63,352 nucleotides of DNA from Paraburkholderia antibiotica (GCF_012927125.1 NZ_JABBFZ010000030.1:1-63352), one strand, 5' to 3'. Positions 25,880-34,826 are shown, numbered from the stretch's first letter. Numbers and translations: made by a program. The notes: a model not told the origin generated them from the letters alone.

Positions 25880-26761
25880 ATGAAACTTGCCAATCTCCGT
25901 GTAGATGGCACCGCGCTTATCGTTTTAGTCGATACCGATAAATCAGTGTTCTGGCCTGTGTCCAGATTGGCCTCGGAATTCAATGGAGATATGGTCCAAT
26001 TGGTCCAGCGCTTCGACGAATTCAAGCGCGATCTCCAGCCGCGTGGCGAGGGCCGCCCGTTGAGCAGCGCGACGGTTCTCGCGCCGATCGACCGGCCGCG
26101 ACGCAATATCTTCTGCGTGGGCAAGAACTATCACGAGCACGCAGCCGAATTCCAGAAGTCGGGCTTCGACAGCAGTGCAAAAGATGGCGAACACGCGCCG
26201 GAAGCGCCCGTTGTCTTCACGAAACCGGCCAGCACGGTGATCGGCCCGGGCGAGAAAATTCCGCGCCACGCCGGCGTCGCCAGCCAGCTCGATTACGAAG
26301 CAGAACTCGGTGTGGTGATCGGCAAGGCGGGGCGAGGTATCAGCAAGGCCAACGCGATGGATTACGTGTTCGGCTACACGGTCATCAACGATTTCACCGC
26401 CCGCGATTTGCAGAAGCTGCATCGGCAATGGTTCATCGGCAAATCACTGGACGGTTTCTGCCCGATGGGCCCGTATCTCGTCACCGCGGACGAAGTCGAT
26501 GGTCAGAACATCGACGTGAAGTGCTGGGTCAACGGCGAGTTGCGTCAGAACTCGAACACCCGACAACTGATTTTCGACATTCCGACGCTTATCGAAACAT
26601 TATCCGCCGGCATTGAACTGCAACCGGGCGATGTGATTGCGACCGGCACGCCAGCCGGGGTCGGTATCGGCTTCAATCCGCCCAAATTCCTGCAGACCGG
26701 CGACGTGATTCGCATTGAAATCGAGAACGTCGGCGTACTGGAAAATGAGGTGGGCGAATGA
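25880..26761 (+). CDS. Fumarylacetoacetate hydrolase (FAH) family protein
   Basis: 293 residues. The N-terminal ~70 residues form the small domain, and the FAH catalytic domain follows (about 80-290): NIFCVGKNYHEHAAEF, PVVFTKPASTVIGPGE, LDYEAELGVVIGKAGRGI (metal-binding Glu pair), GYTVINDFTARDLQ (Asp ligand), KSLDGFCPMGPY and TGTPAGVG near the end. Members are Mg/Mn-dependent enzymes that cleave beta-diketones or acylpyruvates, or isomerise or decarboxylate oxo-dienoates. The ATG at 25880 has CAGGAG 8-13 bases upstream. It heads the operon and overlaps the next gene by four bases (ATGA), implying translational coupling. Confidence 0.92.
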   Translation: MKLANLRVDGTALIVLVDTDKSVFWPVSRLASEFNGDMVQLVQRFDEFKRDLQPRGEGRPLSSATVLAPIDRPRRNIFCVGKNYHEHAAEFQKSGFDSSAKDGEHAPEAPVVFTKPASTVIGPGEKIPRHAGVASQLDYEAELGVVIGKAGRGISKANAMDYVFGYTVINDFTARDLQKLHRQWFIGKSLDGFCPMGPYLVTADEVDGQNIDVKCWVNGELRQNSNTRQLIFDIPTLIETLSAGIELQPGDVIATGTPAGVGIGFNPPKFLQTGDVIRIEIENVGVLENEVGE

Positions 26762-27543
26762 CTACCTATGTGATCAGGAACGTCGCGGTAGAGGTCGAGG
26801 GCGAAGGGCAGGCTGTGGTTTGTATTCACGGTCTCGGCGGTTCGTCGAACAACTGGACGCCAGTCCTTTCCGCGTTCGATGGGATGAAAGTCGTTCGTCC
26901 CGAATTGCCAGGTAGCGCACGTTCGGCGCTCCCGTCGCAACCGCTGTCCATCGAGCTTTACGTCGAGACGCTCGCAGGAGTACTGAGTGAACTGGGCATG
27001 TCGAAAGCGCACATCGTCGCGCATTCGATGGGCACCATCGTCGCGCAGCATCTGGCCATCAGATATCCGGAACTCGTGAAGAGTCTTGCTCTGTTTGGAC
27101 CGCTGCTGGCACCGCCGGAGCAAGGTCGTCCGGGCATCCGGGCTCGCGCCGCGCTGTCCCGCGAGAAGGGGATCGCGGGCGTGCAGGAAATCGCCGACGC
27201 CATTGTCAAGGGTGCGACGAGTGCCGAAACGAAGGCGCAGCGTCCGGTCACCATCGCGCTTATACGTGAAAGCGTGATGCGGCAGTCGCCGGAAGGTTAC
27301 GCGCAAAGCTGCGAAGCGCTCGCCGGTGCGCTGCCCGCGGAAGTCGAACGAATTGCCGTGCCGACGCTGCTGGTGACCGGCGATGAAGACGGTGTCGGTC
27401 AACCCGCCGCAGTCACCGCAATGGGCGAGCGCATCGCCGGAAGCAAGGTCACGATCCTTGCCGGCTGCGGACACTGGACGACCTTCGAAAAACCCGCCGA
27501 ATGTGCCACAGAGCTCAAGGCCTTTTACAAGTCAATTCAGTAA
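26758..27543 (+). CDS. Alpha/beta hydrolase
   Basis: 261 residues with the alpha/beta-hydrolase fold: oxyanion motif CIHGLGGSSNNW near 22-33, nucleophile elbow VAHSMGTIVAQH (Ser about 88), acid in LLVTGDEDGVGQP near 210 and catalytic His in LAGCGHWTTFEKP near 239. No signal peptide, so cytosolic. In organisation it resembles the hydrolases that open meta-cleavage products or small lactones and esters. It overlaps the FAH gene by ATGA, so the two products are probably made in equal amounts and act in sequence. The substrate is not predictable. Confidence 0.9.
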   Translation: MTTYVIRNVAVEVEGEGQAVVCIHGLGGSSNNWTPVLSAFDGMKVVRPELPGSARSALPSQPLSIELYVETLAGVLSELGMSKAHIVAHSMGTIVAQHLAIRYPELVKSLALFGPLLAPPEQGRPGIRARAALSREKGIAGVQEIADAIVKGATSAETKAQRPVTIALIRESVMRQSPEGYAQSCEALAGALPAEVERIAVPTLLVTGDEDGVGQPAAVTAMGERIAGSKVTILAGCGHWTTFEKPAECATELKAFYKSIQ

Positions 27544-27566
27544 ATCCCCCACCTATCGGAGGAGAC

Positions 27567-28913
27567 ATGAACAGAATCGCTTTTATCAACGTCAATATTT
27601 TTGACGGCACTGGCGCTGACCCCTATATGGGTGAAATTCTGGTCGAAGATAACCGGATTACCCGCGTATCGAAGCATGGCGATAGCGTGAATGCCAGCGG
27701 CGCGCACATCATCGACGGGCGCGGACGCTTCATCATGCCGGGCATGACCGAGGCACATACCCACTTTTCGTGGAATGACCAGCCTTCGTTATCGGCAATT
27801 CAATTCATGCCGCCTGAAGAACATATCTTGTGGTGCGTGAGGGTGGCCAAACGCTACCTGGAAATGGGCTTCACTTCCGCGCTGGGTGCGGCCGCTGCAA
27901 AGCCGCGTCTCGATGTCGTGTTACGCAATGCCATCAACGCGGGCGAATTCCCCGGACCGCGCTATCTCGCCGGCAGTCAGGAAATTACGACGCTCGGCGG
28001 ATTGGGTGACAACACGCTGCCGCACATGCCGTTTCGTGAATTGAATTTTGGCGAGGTCGTGAGTGGACCGGAAGAGATGCGGCGAGCCGCGCGCATGTTT
28101 ATCAAATACGGTGTCGATCAGCTGAAGATCAATCTGTCGGGCGAATATATTGCGGGAATCCCGGCGGAGGTTTCTCCCTTTTCGGAAGAAGAAATCGCGA
28201 TGCTCGCTGCGGAAGCAAAACGTGCGGGTAAGCGGGTTGCGGCTCATGCCCGCTCGAGCGAGTCGGTCAAGCAGTGTGTACGTCACGGTCTGGAACTCGT
28301 GTTCCACGCAAGCTTCGCGGACGAGGAAGCGCTCGACATGCTGGAAGCGAACAAGGATAAGCATTTTGTCGCTCCCGGCATCGGCTGGCTGGTCAGCACG
28401 CTCCATCACGCGGAGAAATGGGGCATTACGAAAGAAGTCGCGACCAGAATGGGCTATGCGCGAGAGCTGGAAGTTGCATCGGACACGCTCACTAAAATGC
28501 ACAAGCGCGGCATCCGGATTCTGCCTGGCGGCGACTACGGTTTCGCGTGGATGCCGCACGCCACGAACGCCCGTGATCTCGAGTACTTCGTGAAGTACAT
28601 TGGCATGACGCCGAAGGAAGCACTCCTGTCGGCAACGAAACTCGGTGGCGAACTGATGATGCAGCCCGATAGCATCGGACAGCTGGCCGAGGGGTATTAC
28701 GCGGACATCGTTCTGGTAGACGGCAACCCGCTCGAAGATCTCAAGGTACTGCAAGACCCCGAGAAGATTTCCCTGGTGATGAAAGACGGCGAGCTGATCA
28801 AGAGTTGCTACGACATGAAGGCCCCGGAGGGTGCTGTTCACGTCGCCGAAAAAGGCAACGGGCCGAGGAGGGATGAAGGCGTAACGAAGGCAGTCCAGGC
28901 GACAGTCCACTGA
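27567..28913 (+). CDS. Amidohydrolase family protein (imidazolonepropionase/Xaa-Pro dipeptidase-like)
   Basis: 448 residues of the metal-dependent amidohydrolase superfamily. The binuclear site appears complete: HTH in GMTEAHTHFSW (about 65), Lys in QLKINLSGEY (about 189), His in RVAAHARSS (about 225), His in LVFHASF (about 246) and Asp in ILPGGDYGF (about 320). The superfamily hydrolyses amide, ester or cyclic imide bonds. No signal peptide. It starts 23 bp after the alpha/beta hydrolase with a strong GGAGGAGA site, so it is in the same operon. It cannot be assigned to a known single-substrate group from sequence alone. Confidence 0.9.
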   Translation: MNRIAFINVNIFDGTGADPYMGEILVEDNRITRVSKHGDSVNASGAHIIDGRGRFIMPGMTEAHTHFSWNDQPSLSAIQFMPPEEHILWCVRVAKRYLEMGFTSALGAAAAKPRLDVVLRNAINAGEFPGPRYLAGSQEITTLGGLGDNTLPHMPFRELNFGEVVSGPEEMRRAARMFIKYGVDQLKINLSGEYIAGIPAEVSPFSEEEIAMLAAEAKRAGKRVAAHARSSESVKQCVRHGLELVFHASFADEEALDMLEANKDKHFVAPGIGWLVSTLHHAEKWGITKEVATRMGYARELEVASDTLTKMHKRGIRILPGGDYGFAWMPHATNARDLEYFVKYIGMTPKEALLSATKLGGELMMQPDSIGQLAEGYYADIVLVDGNPLEDLKVLQDPEKISLVMKDGELIKSCYDMKAPEGAVHVAEKGNGPRRDEGVTKAVQATVH

Positions 28914-28919
28914 AGAGCC

Positions 28920-28945
28920 GCCGGGACATGTCGTTCCGTCCCGGC
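28920..28945. repeat. Intercistronic hairpin in the hydrolase operon
   Basis: GCCGGGAC at 28920-28927 pairs exactly with GTCCCGGC at 28938-28945, an 8-bp GC-rich stem over a ten-base loop, seven bases after the amidohydrolase stop. No T tract follows. It may act as a processing site or partial terminator before the metallo-hydrolase gene. Confidence 0.45.
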
Positions 28946-29006
28946 GCTATGAAGCCCATTCAGCGCGGGGCGACTGCGCTCGTTCAAACGTCCGAGGTAA
29001 GTAGAG

Positions 29007-30233
29007 ATGTGTGATTGCATTGGTAAAGCCCTTGAGTTGGGCATGTCGCGACGCGGCTTTCTGGGCGCGGGCTGGAAACTGGCGGGGGCCGGTTTGCCGC
29101 TTCTCATGGGCGTGCCGGCCAGTGCCGCGGAGCTCGATGTGCGAAATCAGTCGATGGCCGAAGCCCGCAGCAAGGCCCAAAACCACGACACGCGACTCGT
29201 GCTTCTCGGCACGGCAGGAGGGCCTGTCTGGTGGCCGAATTGCGACAGGGAAGGTATCTCCTCCGCGGTCGTCGTTGGAGATGCCGTGTATGTCGTGGAC
29301 TGTGGCGATGGTGTCGGCAAGCGCTACAAGCAGGCCGAGCTGGGTCCTATTAATACCGTGTCAGGCATGACCGGCATGGAGAACCTGCGTGGCATCTTTC
29401 TCACTCATCTTCACTCGGATCACACCATCGATTATTTCAACCTCTTTCTGTACGGTTGGTATGACGGACTGACGGGTGTGAAGCAACCGGTGCAGATTTA
29501 TGGTCCCGGCAGGCGGGGGCAAATGGAGCCGATTTTCAACGTCCCTGGTCAAAAGGCATCGGCGCCTCCGCCAGTTGTCAATCCGGAGAACCCGACGCCC
29601 GGCACGGTCGACATGACCAACTACCTCTATCAGGCTTACGCGCTCGATATCAACGATCGTCTGCGCGACGCACACCGCCCCGATCTGCGTAACTTGATGC
29701 AGGTTCACGACATCGTCATCCCGCCGATCAACGGGTTCAGAAGTCCCAACGAAACGCCTGTTCCCAAAATGGAGCCATTCCTGGTTCATGAGGACGAGCG
29801 TGTCCGCGTCACGGCGACTCTCGTGAATCACTTTCCGATCTGGCCGGCGTTTGCATTCCGGTTTGACACGGACGATGGGTCCGTCACGTTTTCAGGCGAT
29901 ACGTCGCCATGCGATAACCTGGTCAGGCTCGCCCGGAACACCGATGTGCTGGTGCACGAAGTGATCGATACGACGTGGGTCGACGCACTTTTTCCGCCAC
30001 CGGTCGGCGACAAGGAAATGGCGTTCAAGCAGCATCTGCTCAGTTCGCATACGTCCATCGACGACGTGGGTAAGGTCGCCGAAGCTGCCGGCGCCAAAAC
30101 GCTGGTGCTCTCTCACATTGCCCCCGGCCATGCGCCGCGAGCCAATCTGATGCGAGCGCAACGAAACTTTTCCGGTCAACTCATCATCGGCGAAGATTTG
30201 ATGCAAGTCGGCGTGGGTCGCAAGCGGGCGTGA
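29007..30233 (+). CDS. Tat-exported metallo-beta-lactamase-fold hydrolase
   Basis: 408 residues. Residues 13-42 form a twin-arginine signal (SRRGFLGAGWKLAGAGLP, cleavage near ASAAE), so the enzyme should be folded with its metals in the cytosol and exported to the periplasm. The MBL domain shows FLTHLHSDHTIDYF (HxHxDH, about 131-144), VNHFPIWPAF (His), TFSGDTSPCDN (Asp) and a final LSHIAPGH, with an arylsulfatase/RNase Z-like order. The only exported enzyme of the cluster, it may perform the first hydrolysis outside the inner membrane. It follows the amidohydrolase by 93 bp, with a hairpin between. The start could also be the ATG at 29043, directly before the RR motif. Confidence 0.9.
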   Translation: MCDCIGKALELGMSRRGFLGAGWKLAGAGLPLLMGVPASAAELDVRNQSMAEARSKAQNHDTRLVLLGTAGGPVWWPNCDREGISSAVVVGDAVYVVDCGDGVGKRYKQAELGPINTVSGMTGMENLRGIFLTHLHSDHTIDYFNLFLYGWYDGLTGVKQPVQIYGPGRRGQMEPIFNVPGQKASAPPPVVNPENPTPGTVDMTNYLYQAYALDINDRLRDAHRPDLRNLMQVHDIVIPPINGFRSPNETPVPKMEPFLVHEDERVRVTATLVNHFPIWPAFAFRFDTDDGSVTFSGDTSPCDNLVRLARNTDVLVHEVIDTTWVDALFPPPVGDKEMAFKQHLLSSHTSIDDVGKVAEAAGAKTLVLSHIAPGHAPRANLMRAQRNFSGQLIIGEDLMQVGVGRKRA

Positions 30234-30260
30234 GCAACGACAACCGTAGCTGTTGACGCG

Positions 30261-30291
30261 CAGCCGCCCGGCACTCGTTGATGGGCGGCTG
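30261..30291. terminator. Possible bidirectional terminator hairpin
   Basis: CAGCCGCCC at 30261-30269 and GGGCGGCTG at 30283-30291 form a perfect 9-bp stem over a 13-base loop, between the convergent ends of the metallo-hydrolase gene (30233) and the alpha/beta hydrolase gene (30314). There is no T run on either side, so termination is inferred only from location and strength. Confidence 0.4.
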
Positions 30292-30313
30292 GGAACGCTC
30301 AACGCCGAACAGC

Positions 30314-31048
30314 TTATTGCGCTGCTTCGCCGCCCGCCGCCCAGCGCGCCCATTCGAGCAGTACCGTCGTCACCTCTTCGGGGCGCTCCATCGTGCACAT
30401 ATGACCGCTGTGCTCGATCACGCGCAGTTGTGAGCCGCGAATCCGCGCGTGCATTTCCTCGTGTCGTGCCAGCGGACTCCAGCGGTCGTCGCGGCCGCAC
30501 ACGAGCGTCGTCGGGCAGTTGATCTCGTCGAGCAACTCAGTCGCGTCGGGACGATCGAGCAGCGCGCGGATCTGCGCGGCGAATTTGTCCGCCGTACTCC
30601 GTTCGATCATGTCGAGTATCGCCTGATAGACCTTGTCATCGAGGCGGTCCGGATGAACCATGCCGGGCGCCCACTGGTTGCCCATCGCGCGCATGCCCTG
30701 CGTACGCGCGAGGTCCAGCAGTTTCATGCGCTGCGCGCGCTCGCTTTCGCCGACGTCGCCAGCGGGACGCTCCGTATAGCCGGTGTCGAGCAGCGCGAGT
30801 CCCGCGACGCGATCCGGCGCGCGCCGGAAGATTTCGAGCGCGACGCGGCCGCCCATCGAATGACCCGCAACCAGCAGACGATCGGCCTCGACCGACTCGA
30901 GTACGTGATCCGCCATCGCGCCGAGCGAGTCGCGCATGCCGTAGTCGGGCACGAAGCACTCGCCGATAGCGCTCAGCGGACCGCGCTGGTCCACCCAGAC
31001 AGCGTCGTCGCAGAGGAGGCCGGGGAGCAAGACGATTTGCGTGCGCAT
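30314..31048 (-). CDS. Alpha/beta hydrolase
   Basis: 244 residues: IVLLPGLLCDDAVW near the start (oxyanion strand and loop), nucleophile elbow VAGHSMGGRVALE (Ser about 80), acid in LVCGRDDRWSP near 189 and catalytic His in IEHSGHMCTMERPEE near 220. The open frame extends upstream to 31324, but the fold begins at MRTQIVLLPG and AGGACT lies shortly before this ATG, so 31048 is used. It lies 114 bp downstream of the polyamine aminotransferase gene on the same strand and may be the last gene of that transcript, though nothing links it to polyamines functionally. Confidence 0.85.
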   Translation of the reverse strand: MRTQIVLLPGLLCDDAVWVDQRGPLSAIGECFVPDYGMRDSLGAMADHVLESVEADRLLVAGHSMGGRVALEIFRRAPDRVAGLALLDTGYTERPAGDVGESERAQRMKLLDLARTQGMRAMGNQWAPGMVHPDRLDDKVYQAILDMIERSTADKFAAQIRALLDRPDATELLDEINCPTTLVCGRDDRWSPLARHEEMHARIRGSQLRVIEHSGHMCTMERPEEVTTVLLEWARWAAGGEAAQ

Positions 31049-31161
31049 CGATGAGTCCTGTGTGAGTAGGGTGGCGATTTCCAGGTTGTGCAGTGTAGCG
31101 CCCCCCGTGCCGTTGCGGTGATGAATTGCGAATCGACGGCGAGCGGGAGGCGCGAGGAACG

Positions 31162-32610
31162 CTACAGCATGCCGAGTTCGCGCGCGGTGGCGTCGATCGC
31201 CGCTTTTGCCTTCGTCACGATCTCGTCGATTTCCGGCCGGCTGATCACGAGCGGCGGCGACAACAACATCCGGTCGCCGCTCGCACGCATCACCAGGTTG
31301 CCGTTGAAGCAGAAATCGCGGCACAGCGTCCCGACGTCGACGCCATTCGCGAAGCGTGTGCGCGTGTGCGGTTCCTGCGCGAGCTGCACGCCGGCAACCA
31401 GACCCGCGCCGCTGATTTCGCCGACGATCGGATGCCCGGCGAAGGTGTCGCGCAGCTTCTTCTGAAAGTACGGACCGGTATCCGCTTTGACGCGCGCGAC
31501 GATCTTCTCGTCGCGCAGCAGCTTCAGATTCGCGACCGCCACCGCGGCCGCGACTGGATGCCCGGAGTAGGTGAGTCCGTGATTGAAATCGCCATGATCG
31601 ATCAGCGCGCGGGCAACGCGATCATGCAGACCGACCGCGCCCATCGGCACATACCCGCTCGTCAGTCCTTTCGCGAGTGTGATCAGATCCGGCTCGAAGC
31701 CGAAGTGCTGATGCGCGAACCATTCGCCGGTGCGTCCGAATCCGCCGATCACTTCATCCGCGACGAGCAGCACGTCGTATTTCCGGCAGATGCGTTGGAT
31801 TTCCGGCCAATAAGTCGCGGCCGGGAAGATGACGCCACCCGCGCCCTGGAACGGTTCGCCGATAAAGGCGGCGACATTGTTCGCGCCGAGTTCGAGAATT
31901 TTCTCTTCCAGTTGCCGCGCGCGCAGCAGCACGAACTCTTCGGGCGTCTGATCGCTGGACGCTTCGCCGAAGAAATACGGCTGATCGATATGGACGACGT
32001 TCTCGACTTTCGACGGCATCTGCTCGTGCATATATGCCATGCCGCCGAGCGTGCCGCCCGCGATCGTCGAGCCGTGATAGGCGTTCTTGCGTGCGATGAC
32101 GAATTTCTTCGCGGGCTGGCGCTGCGTCGCCCAGTATTGATGAACGATGCGCAGCACCGTGTCGTTACCTTCCGAGCCGCTATTGCAGTAAAAGAAGTGC
32201 CTGAACGGCTCCGGCGTCAATTCGGCGAGCAGCGCCGACAGCTCGATGACCGGCGGATGCGTGGTCTTGAAGAAGGTGTTGTAGTAGGGCAGCGCCTGCA
32301 TCTGCCGGTACGCGGCGTCGGCCAGTTCCTTGCGGCCATAGCCGACGTTCACGCACCAGAGTCCCGCCATGCCGTCGATGATCTTGTTGCCATCCGAGTC
32401 CCACAGATGCACGCCCTGCGCGTTGACGATCACGCGACTGCCCGCGCGATTGAGCGCACCCATATCCGAGAACGGATGGATGTGATGCGCGGCATCCAGT
32501 GCGCGGTAGTCGGCGGTGCTGCGCGATGTCGCCGGCTGTACTGGCGTGCTCGCCATCGGGTGAGCGGCGGGCGTGTTTGCGAATGCAAGTTCTTCGGTCT
32601 TATAGCTCAT
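31162..32610 (-). CDS. spuC: Class III aminotransferase, putrescine-pyruvate type (SpuC-like)
   Basis: 482 residues of the PLP class III (omega) aminotransferase family. Visible: DSDGNKIIDGMAGLWCVNVGYG, cofactor segment FYCNSGSEGNDT, YHGSTIAGGTLGG, the Glu in AAFIGEPFQGAGG, the PLP-binding Asp in LLVADEVIGGFGRTG, and the Schiff-base Lys in LITLAKGLTSGYVPMG near 307. Length and motifs resemble putrescine or polyamine:pyruvate transaminases. Its place 55 bp downstream of a gamma-glutamylputrescine synthetase-like gene supports polyamine catabolism. Other diamines or beta-alanine are possible amino donors. Confidence 0.85.
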   Translation of the reverse strand: MSYKTEELAFANTPAAHPMASTPVQPATSRSTADYRALDAAHHIHPFSDMGALNRAGSRVIVNAQGVHLWDSDGNKIIDGMAGLWCVNVGYGRKELADAAYRQMQALPYYNTFFKTTHPPVIELSALLAELTPEPFRHFFYCNSGSEGNDTVLRIVHQYWATQRQPAKKFVIARKNAYHGSTIAGGTLGGMAYMHEQMPSKVENVVHIDQPYFFGEASSDQTPEEFVLLRARQLEEKILELGANNVAAFIGEPFQGAGGVIFPAATYWPEIQRICRKYDVLLVADEVIGGFGRTGEWFAHQHFGFEPDLITLAKGLTSGYVPMGAVGLHDRVARALIDHGDFNHGLTYSGHPVAAAVAVANLKLLRDEKIVARVKADTGPYFQKKLRDTFAGHPIVGEISGAGLVAGVQLAQEPHTRTRFANGVDVGTLCRDFCFNGNLVMRASGDRMLLSPPLVISRPEIDEIVTKAKAAIDATARELGML

Positions 32611-32665
32611 GATGCCTCCGGCTTTTCTTGAGGTTTCAATTCAGGTTTGAATTCGCTACCGGCAT

Positions 32666-34000
32666 TCACACGTGTAGTAGCAAATGCCGGCGTTCCCACG
32701 AACTGATCACGCGGAAAAACGCTTCGTATTCGGTCTCTTTCAGCGCGAGATACGCGCGCACGAACTTCTCGCCGAGTACTTGGGCAATCGGTTCGCAGGC
32801 GCTCATCAGGCTCAGGCCTTCTTCGAGATTGCGTGGCAATTGATAGGGCAGCGCGTAGCCGTCGCTGGCCAGCGGTTCAGTCGCGGCGAGGCGTTGCGTG
32901 ATGCCGAGATAGCCGGCGGCGAGCGTCGCGGCGATCGCCAGATAAGGATTGCAGTCCACGCCCGGAATACGATTCTCGATGCGTCGAGCGACCGGCGCCG
33001 AGTGCGGAACCCGGAAGCCGACCGTGCGATTGTCGTAACCCCACGCGACGTTGATCGGCGCGGCCATGAAGCGCGACAGCCGCCGATACGAATTGATGTA
33101 TGGCGCGAAGATCGGCATCAGCGACGGCGTGTATTTCTGCAAACCGGCGATATAGCCGGTAAATAGCGAGGTCGGCTCGCCGTCCGCGGCGGTGAACAGA
33201 TTGCGCCCGGTCTCCATATCGACGAGGCTTTGATGCATGTGCATCGCCGAACCCGGTTCGCTTTCCATCGGCTTGGCCATGAACGTCGCGTACATCTTGT
33301 GGCGCAGCGCCGCCTCGCGCACCGTGCGCTTGAAGAGAAACACGCTGTCCGCGAGTTTCAGTGGATCGCCGTGCATGAAGTTGATCTCCATCTGCGCGGC
33401 GCCGACCTCATGAATCAGCGTGTCGACTTCCAGCTCCTGCACGTCGCAGTACTCGTAGATGTCTTCGAAGAGCGGATCGAATTCGTTGACCGCCTCGATC
33501 GAATAGGCCTGGCGGCCGGTCTCCGCGCGACCCGTGCGGCCGACGGGCGGCTGCAGCGGCAGGTCGGGGTCGCGGTTCATATCGACCAGATAGAACTCCA
33601 GCTCCGGCGCGATCACCGGTTTCCAGCCGCGCGCGTGATACAGATCGAGCACGCGGCGCAGCACGCCGCGCGGCGAGATTTCGACCGGCGTGCCATCGAA
33701 ATGGACGCAATCGTGGATCACCTGCGCGGTCGGATCGACCGCCCACGGAATCATCCGGATCGTGCTGGCGTCGGGCACGCACACCATGTCGGGATCGGTG
33801 ACGCCGGTCAGCGAATCGCTTTGCGGATAGTCGCCGGTCACGGTCTGGATCATCACCGCCTGCGGTAGCCGCATCGATTCGCCGGACTCGAATTTGCTGC
33901 GCGGAATGATCTTGCCGCGCGCGATGCCGGCCATGTCCGGGATGATTGCTTCGATTTCGGTGACGTGATGTTTTTTCAGAAATTCGTCGATGTCGTGCAT
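32666..34000 (-). CDS. puuA: Gamma-glutamylputrescine synthetase-like glutamine synthetase (PuuA-like)
   Basis: 444 residues of the glutamine-synthetase superfamily, type III-like catabolic branch. Beta-grasp domain at 1-105 (IIPDMAGIARGKIIPRSKF), then the catalytic barrel: PVIAPELEFYLVD (metal Glu), ALRHKMYATFMAKPMESEPGS region with GSAMHMHQSL (metal His), and GFRVPHSAPVARRIENRIPG (Arg and Glu for ATP). The family ligates glutamate to a primary amine with ATP, as in the first step of the gamma-glutamyl-putrescine pathway. The start at ATG 34000 is the canonical MHDIDEFLKKH; the frame is open further upstream into the neighbouring gene. Operon with genes on both sides. Confidence 0.9.
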   Translation of the reverse strand: MHDIDEFLKKHHVTEIEAIIPDMAGIARGKIIPRSKFESGESMRLPQAVMIQTVTGDYPQSDSLTGVTDPDMVCVPDASTIRMIPWAVDPTAQVIHDCVHFDGTPVEISPRGVLRRVLDLYHARGWKPVIAPELEFYLVDMNRDPDLPLQPPVGRTGRAETGRQAYSIEAVNEFDPLFEDIYEYCDVQELEVDTLIHEVGAAQMEINFMHGDPLKLADSVFLFKRTVREAALRHKMYATFMAKPMESEPGSAMHMHQSLVDMETGRNLFTAADGEPTSLFTGYIAGLQKYTPSLMPIFAPYINSYRRLSRFMAAPINVAWGYDNRTVGFRVPHSAPVARRIENRIPGVDCNPYLAIAATLAAGYLGITQRLAATEPLASDGYALPYQLPRNLEEGLSLMSACEPIAQVLGEKFVRAYLALKETEYEAFFRVISSWERRHLLLHV

Positions 34001-34034
34001 GATTGTTCTCTCTGTTTTTAAGGCGCGTGTCGAG

Positions 34035-34826
34035 TTACGCGAGCGTTGCCGGCATGGCGGCAGCGATGTGGTGGCGCGCGTGCATGCGCTGGCGACAGGC
34101 GTCGCCGAAAGCGCGAAAGATCGCGGTGGATAACGCATCGTCGGCAGGCTTCCATTCCGGATGCCATTGCACGCCGAGTGCGAATGCAGGGGCGTCGGCG
34201 ACGCCGATGGCTTCGATCAGACCGTCGGCCGCGACGGCTTCGACCGTGAGGCCGGCGCCGAGCCGCGCGATGCCCTGGCCGTGCAGCGAATTCACGCGTG
34301 CTTCGTCGCGACCGTGCGCAAGACGAGACAACAGGCCGCCTCGCGTCAGCGCGACCGGATGGGATGCGGCGTACTGCGTATCGAGCGGTGCTGCCTTGTT
34401 CTCGCGATGGTCGTCGAAGCCGGCCAGTGCATGAACGTTTTGATGCAAGCTGCCGCCGAACGCGACGTTCATTTCCTGCAGGCCCCGGCAGATGCCCAGC
34501 ACTGGAACGCCGGCAGCAATGGCCGCGCGTATCAAGGGCAACGTGGTCGCATCGCGCGCGGTGTCGTGCAGCGTGCCCGGTTCGCTCGATGCGCCGCCAT
34601 AGCGGTGTGGTTCGACGTTCGAATAGCTGCCGGTCAACAGCAGACCGTCGACCACGCTCAGCACGTCGTCCACGCACTGGCGTTCGCCGAATGCCGGCAG
34701 CAGCATCGCGAGCGCTTGCGATATGTCGACGATCGCGGCGAAGTACTTCTCTCCCGCGACGTGTGACGCCTGCCTGCCGATCATCGTTCTATCGGCGGTG
34801 ATGGCGATGAGGGGTTGGGTTCGCAT
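34035..34826 (-). CDS. puuD: Gamma-glutamyl-gamma-aminobutyrate hydrolase-like class I glutamine amidotransferase (PuuD-like)
   Basis: 263 residues of the peptidase C26/class I amidotransferase type: LIAITADRTMIG start, VDGLLLTGSYSNVEPHRYGG (oxyanion and substrate loop), nucleophile Cys in VLGICRGLQEMNVAFGG (about 113), and the His-x-Glu dyad in ALGVQWHPEW (about 226-231). The family releases GABA or a related amine from its gamma-glutamyl conjugate, the last step of the glutamylated putrescine pathway. It is the first gene of the three-gene polyamine cluster and ends 34 bp before the PuuA-like gene. The oxidase and dehydrogenase steps (PuuB, PuuC) are not in the window. Confidence 0.9.
   Translation of the reverse strand: MRTQPLIAITADRTMIGRQASHVAGEKYFAAIVDISQALAMLLPAFGERQCVDDVLSVVDGLLLTGSYSNVEPHRYGGASSEPGTLHDTARDATTLPLIRAAIAAGVPVLGICRGLQEMNVAFGGSLHQNVHALAGFDDHRENKAAPLDTQYAASHPVALTRGGLLSRLAHGRDEARVNSLHGQGIARLGAGLTVEAVAADGLIEAIGVADAPAFALGVQWHPEWKPADDALSTAIFRAFGDACRQRMHARHHIAAAMPATLA

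Noticed and set aside
26758..30233. Quorum-quenching lactonase locus
   Set aside because: The MBL protein has an arylsulfatase/RNase Z-like motif order and a Tat signal, and the operon context is catabolic; nothing specific points to acyl-homoserine lactones.
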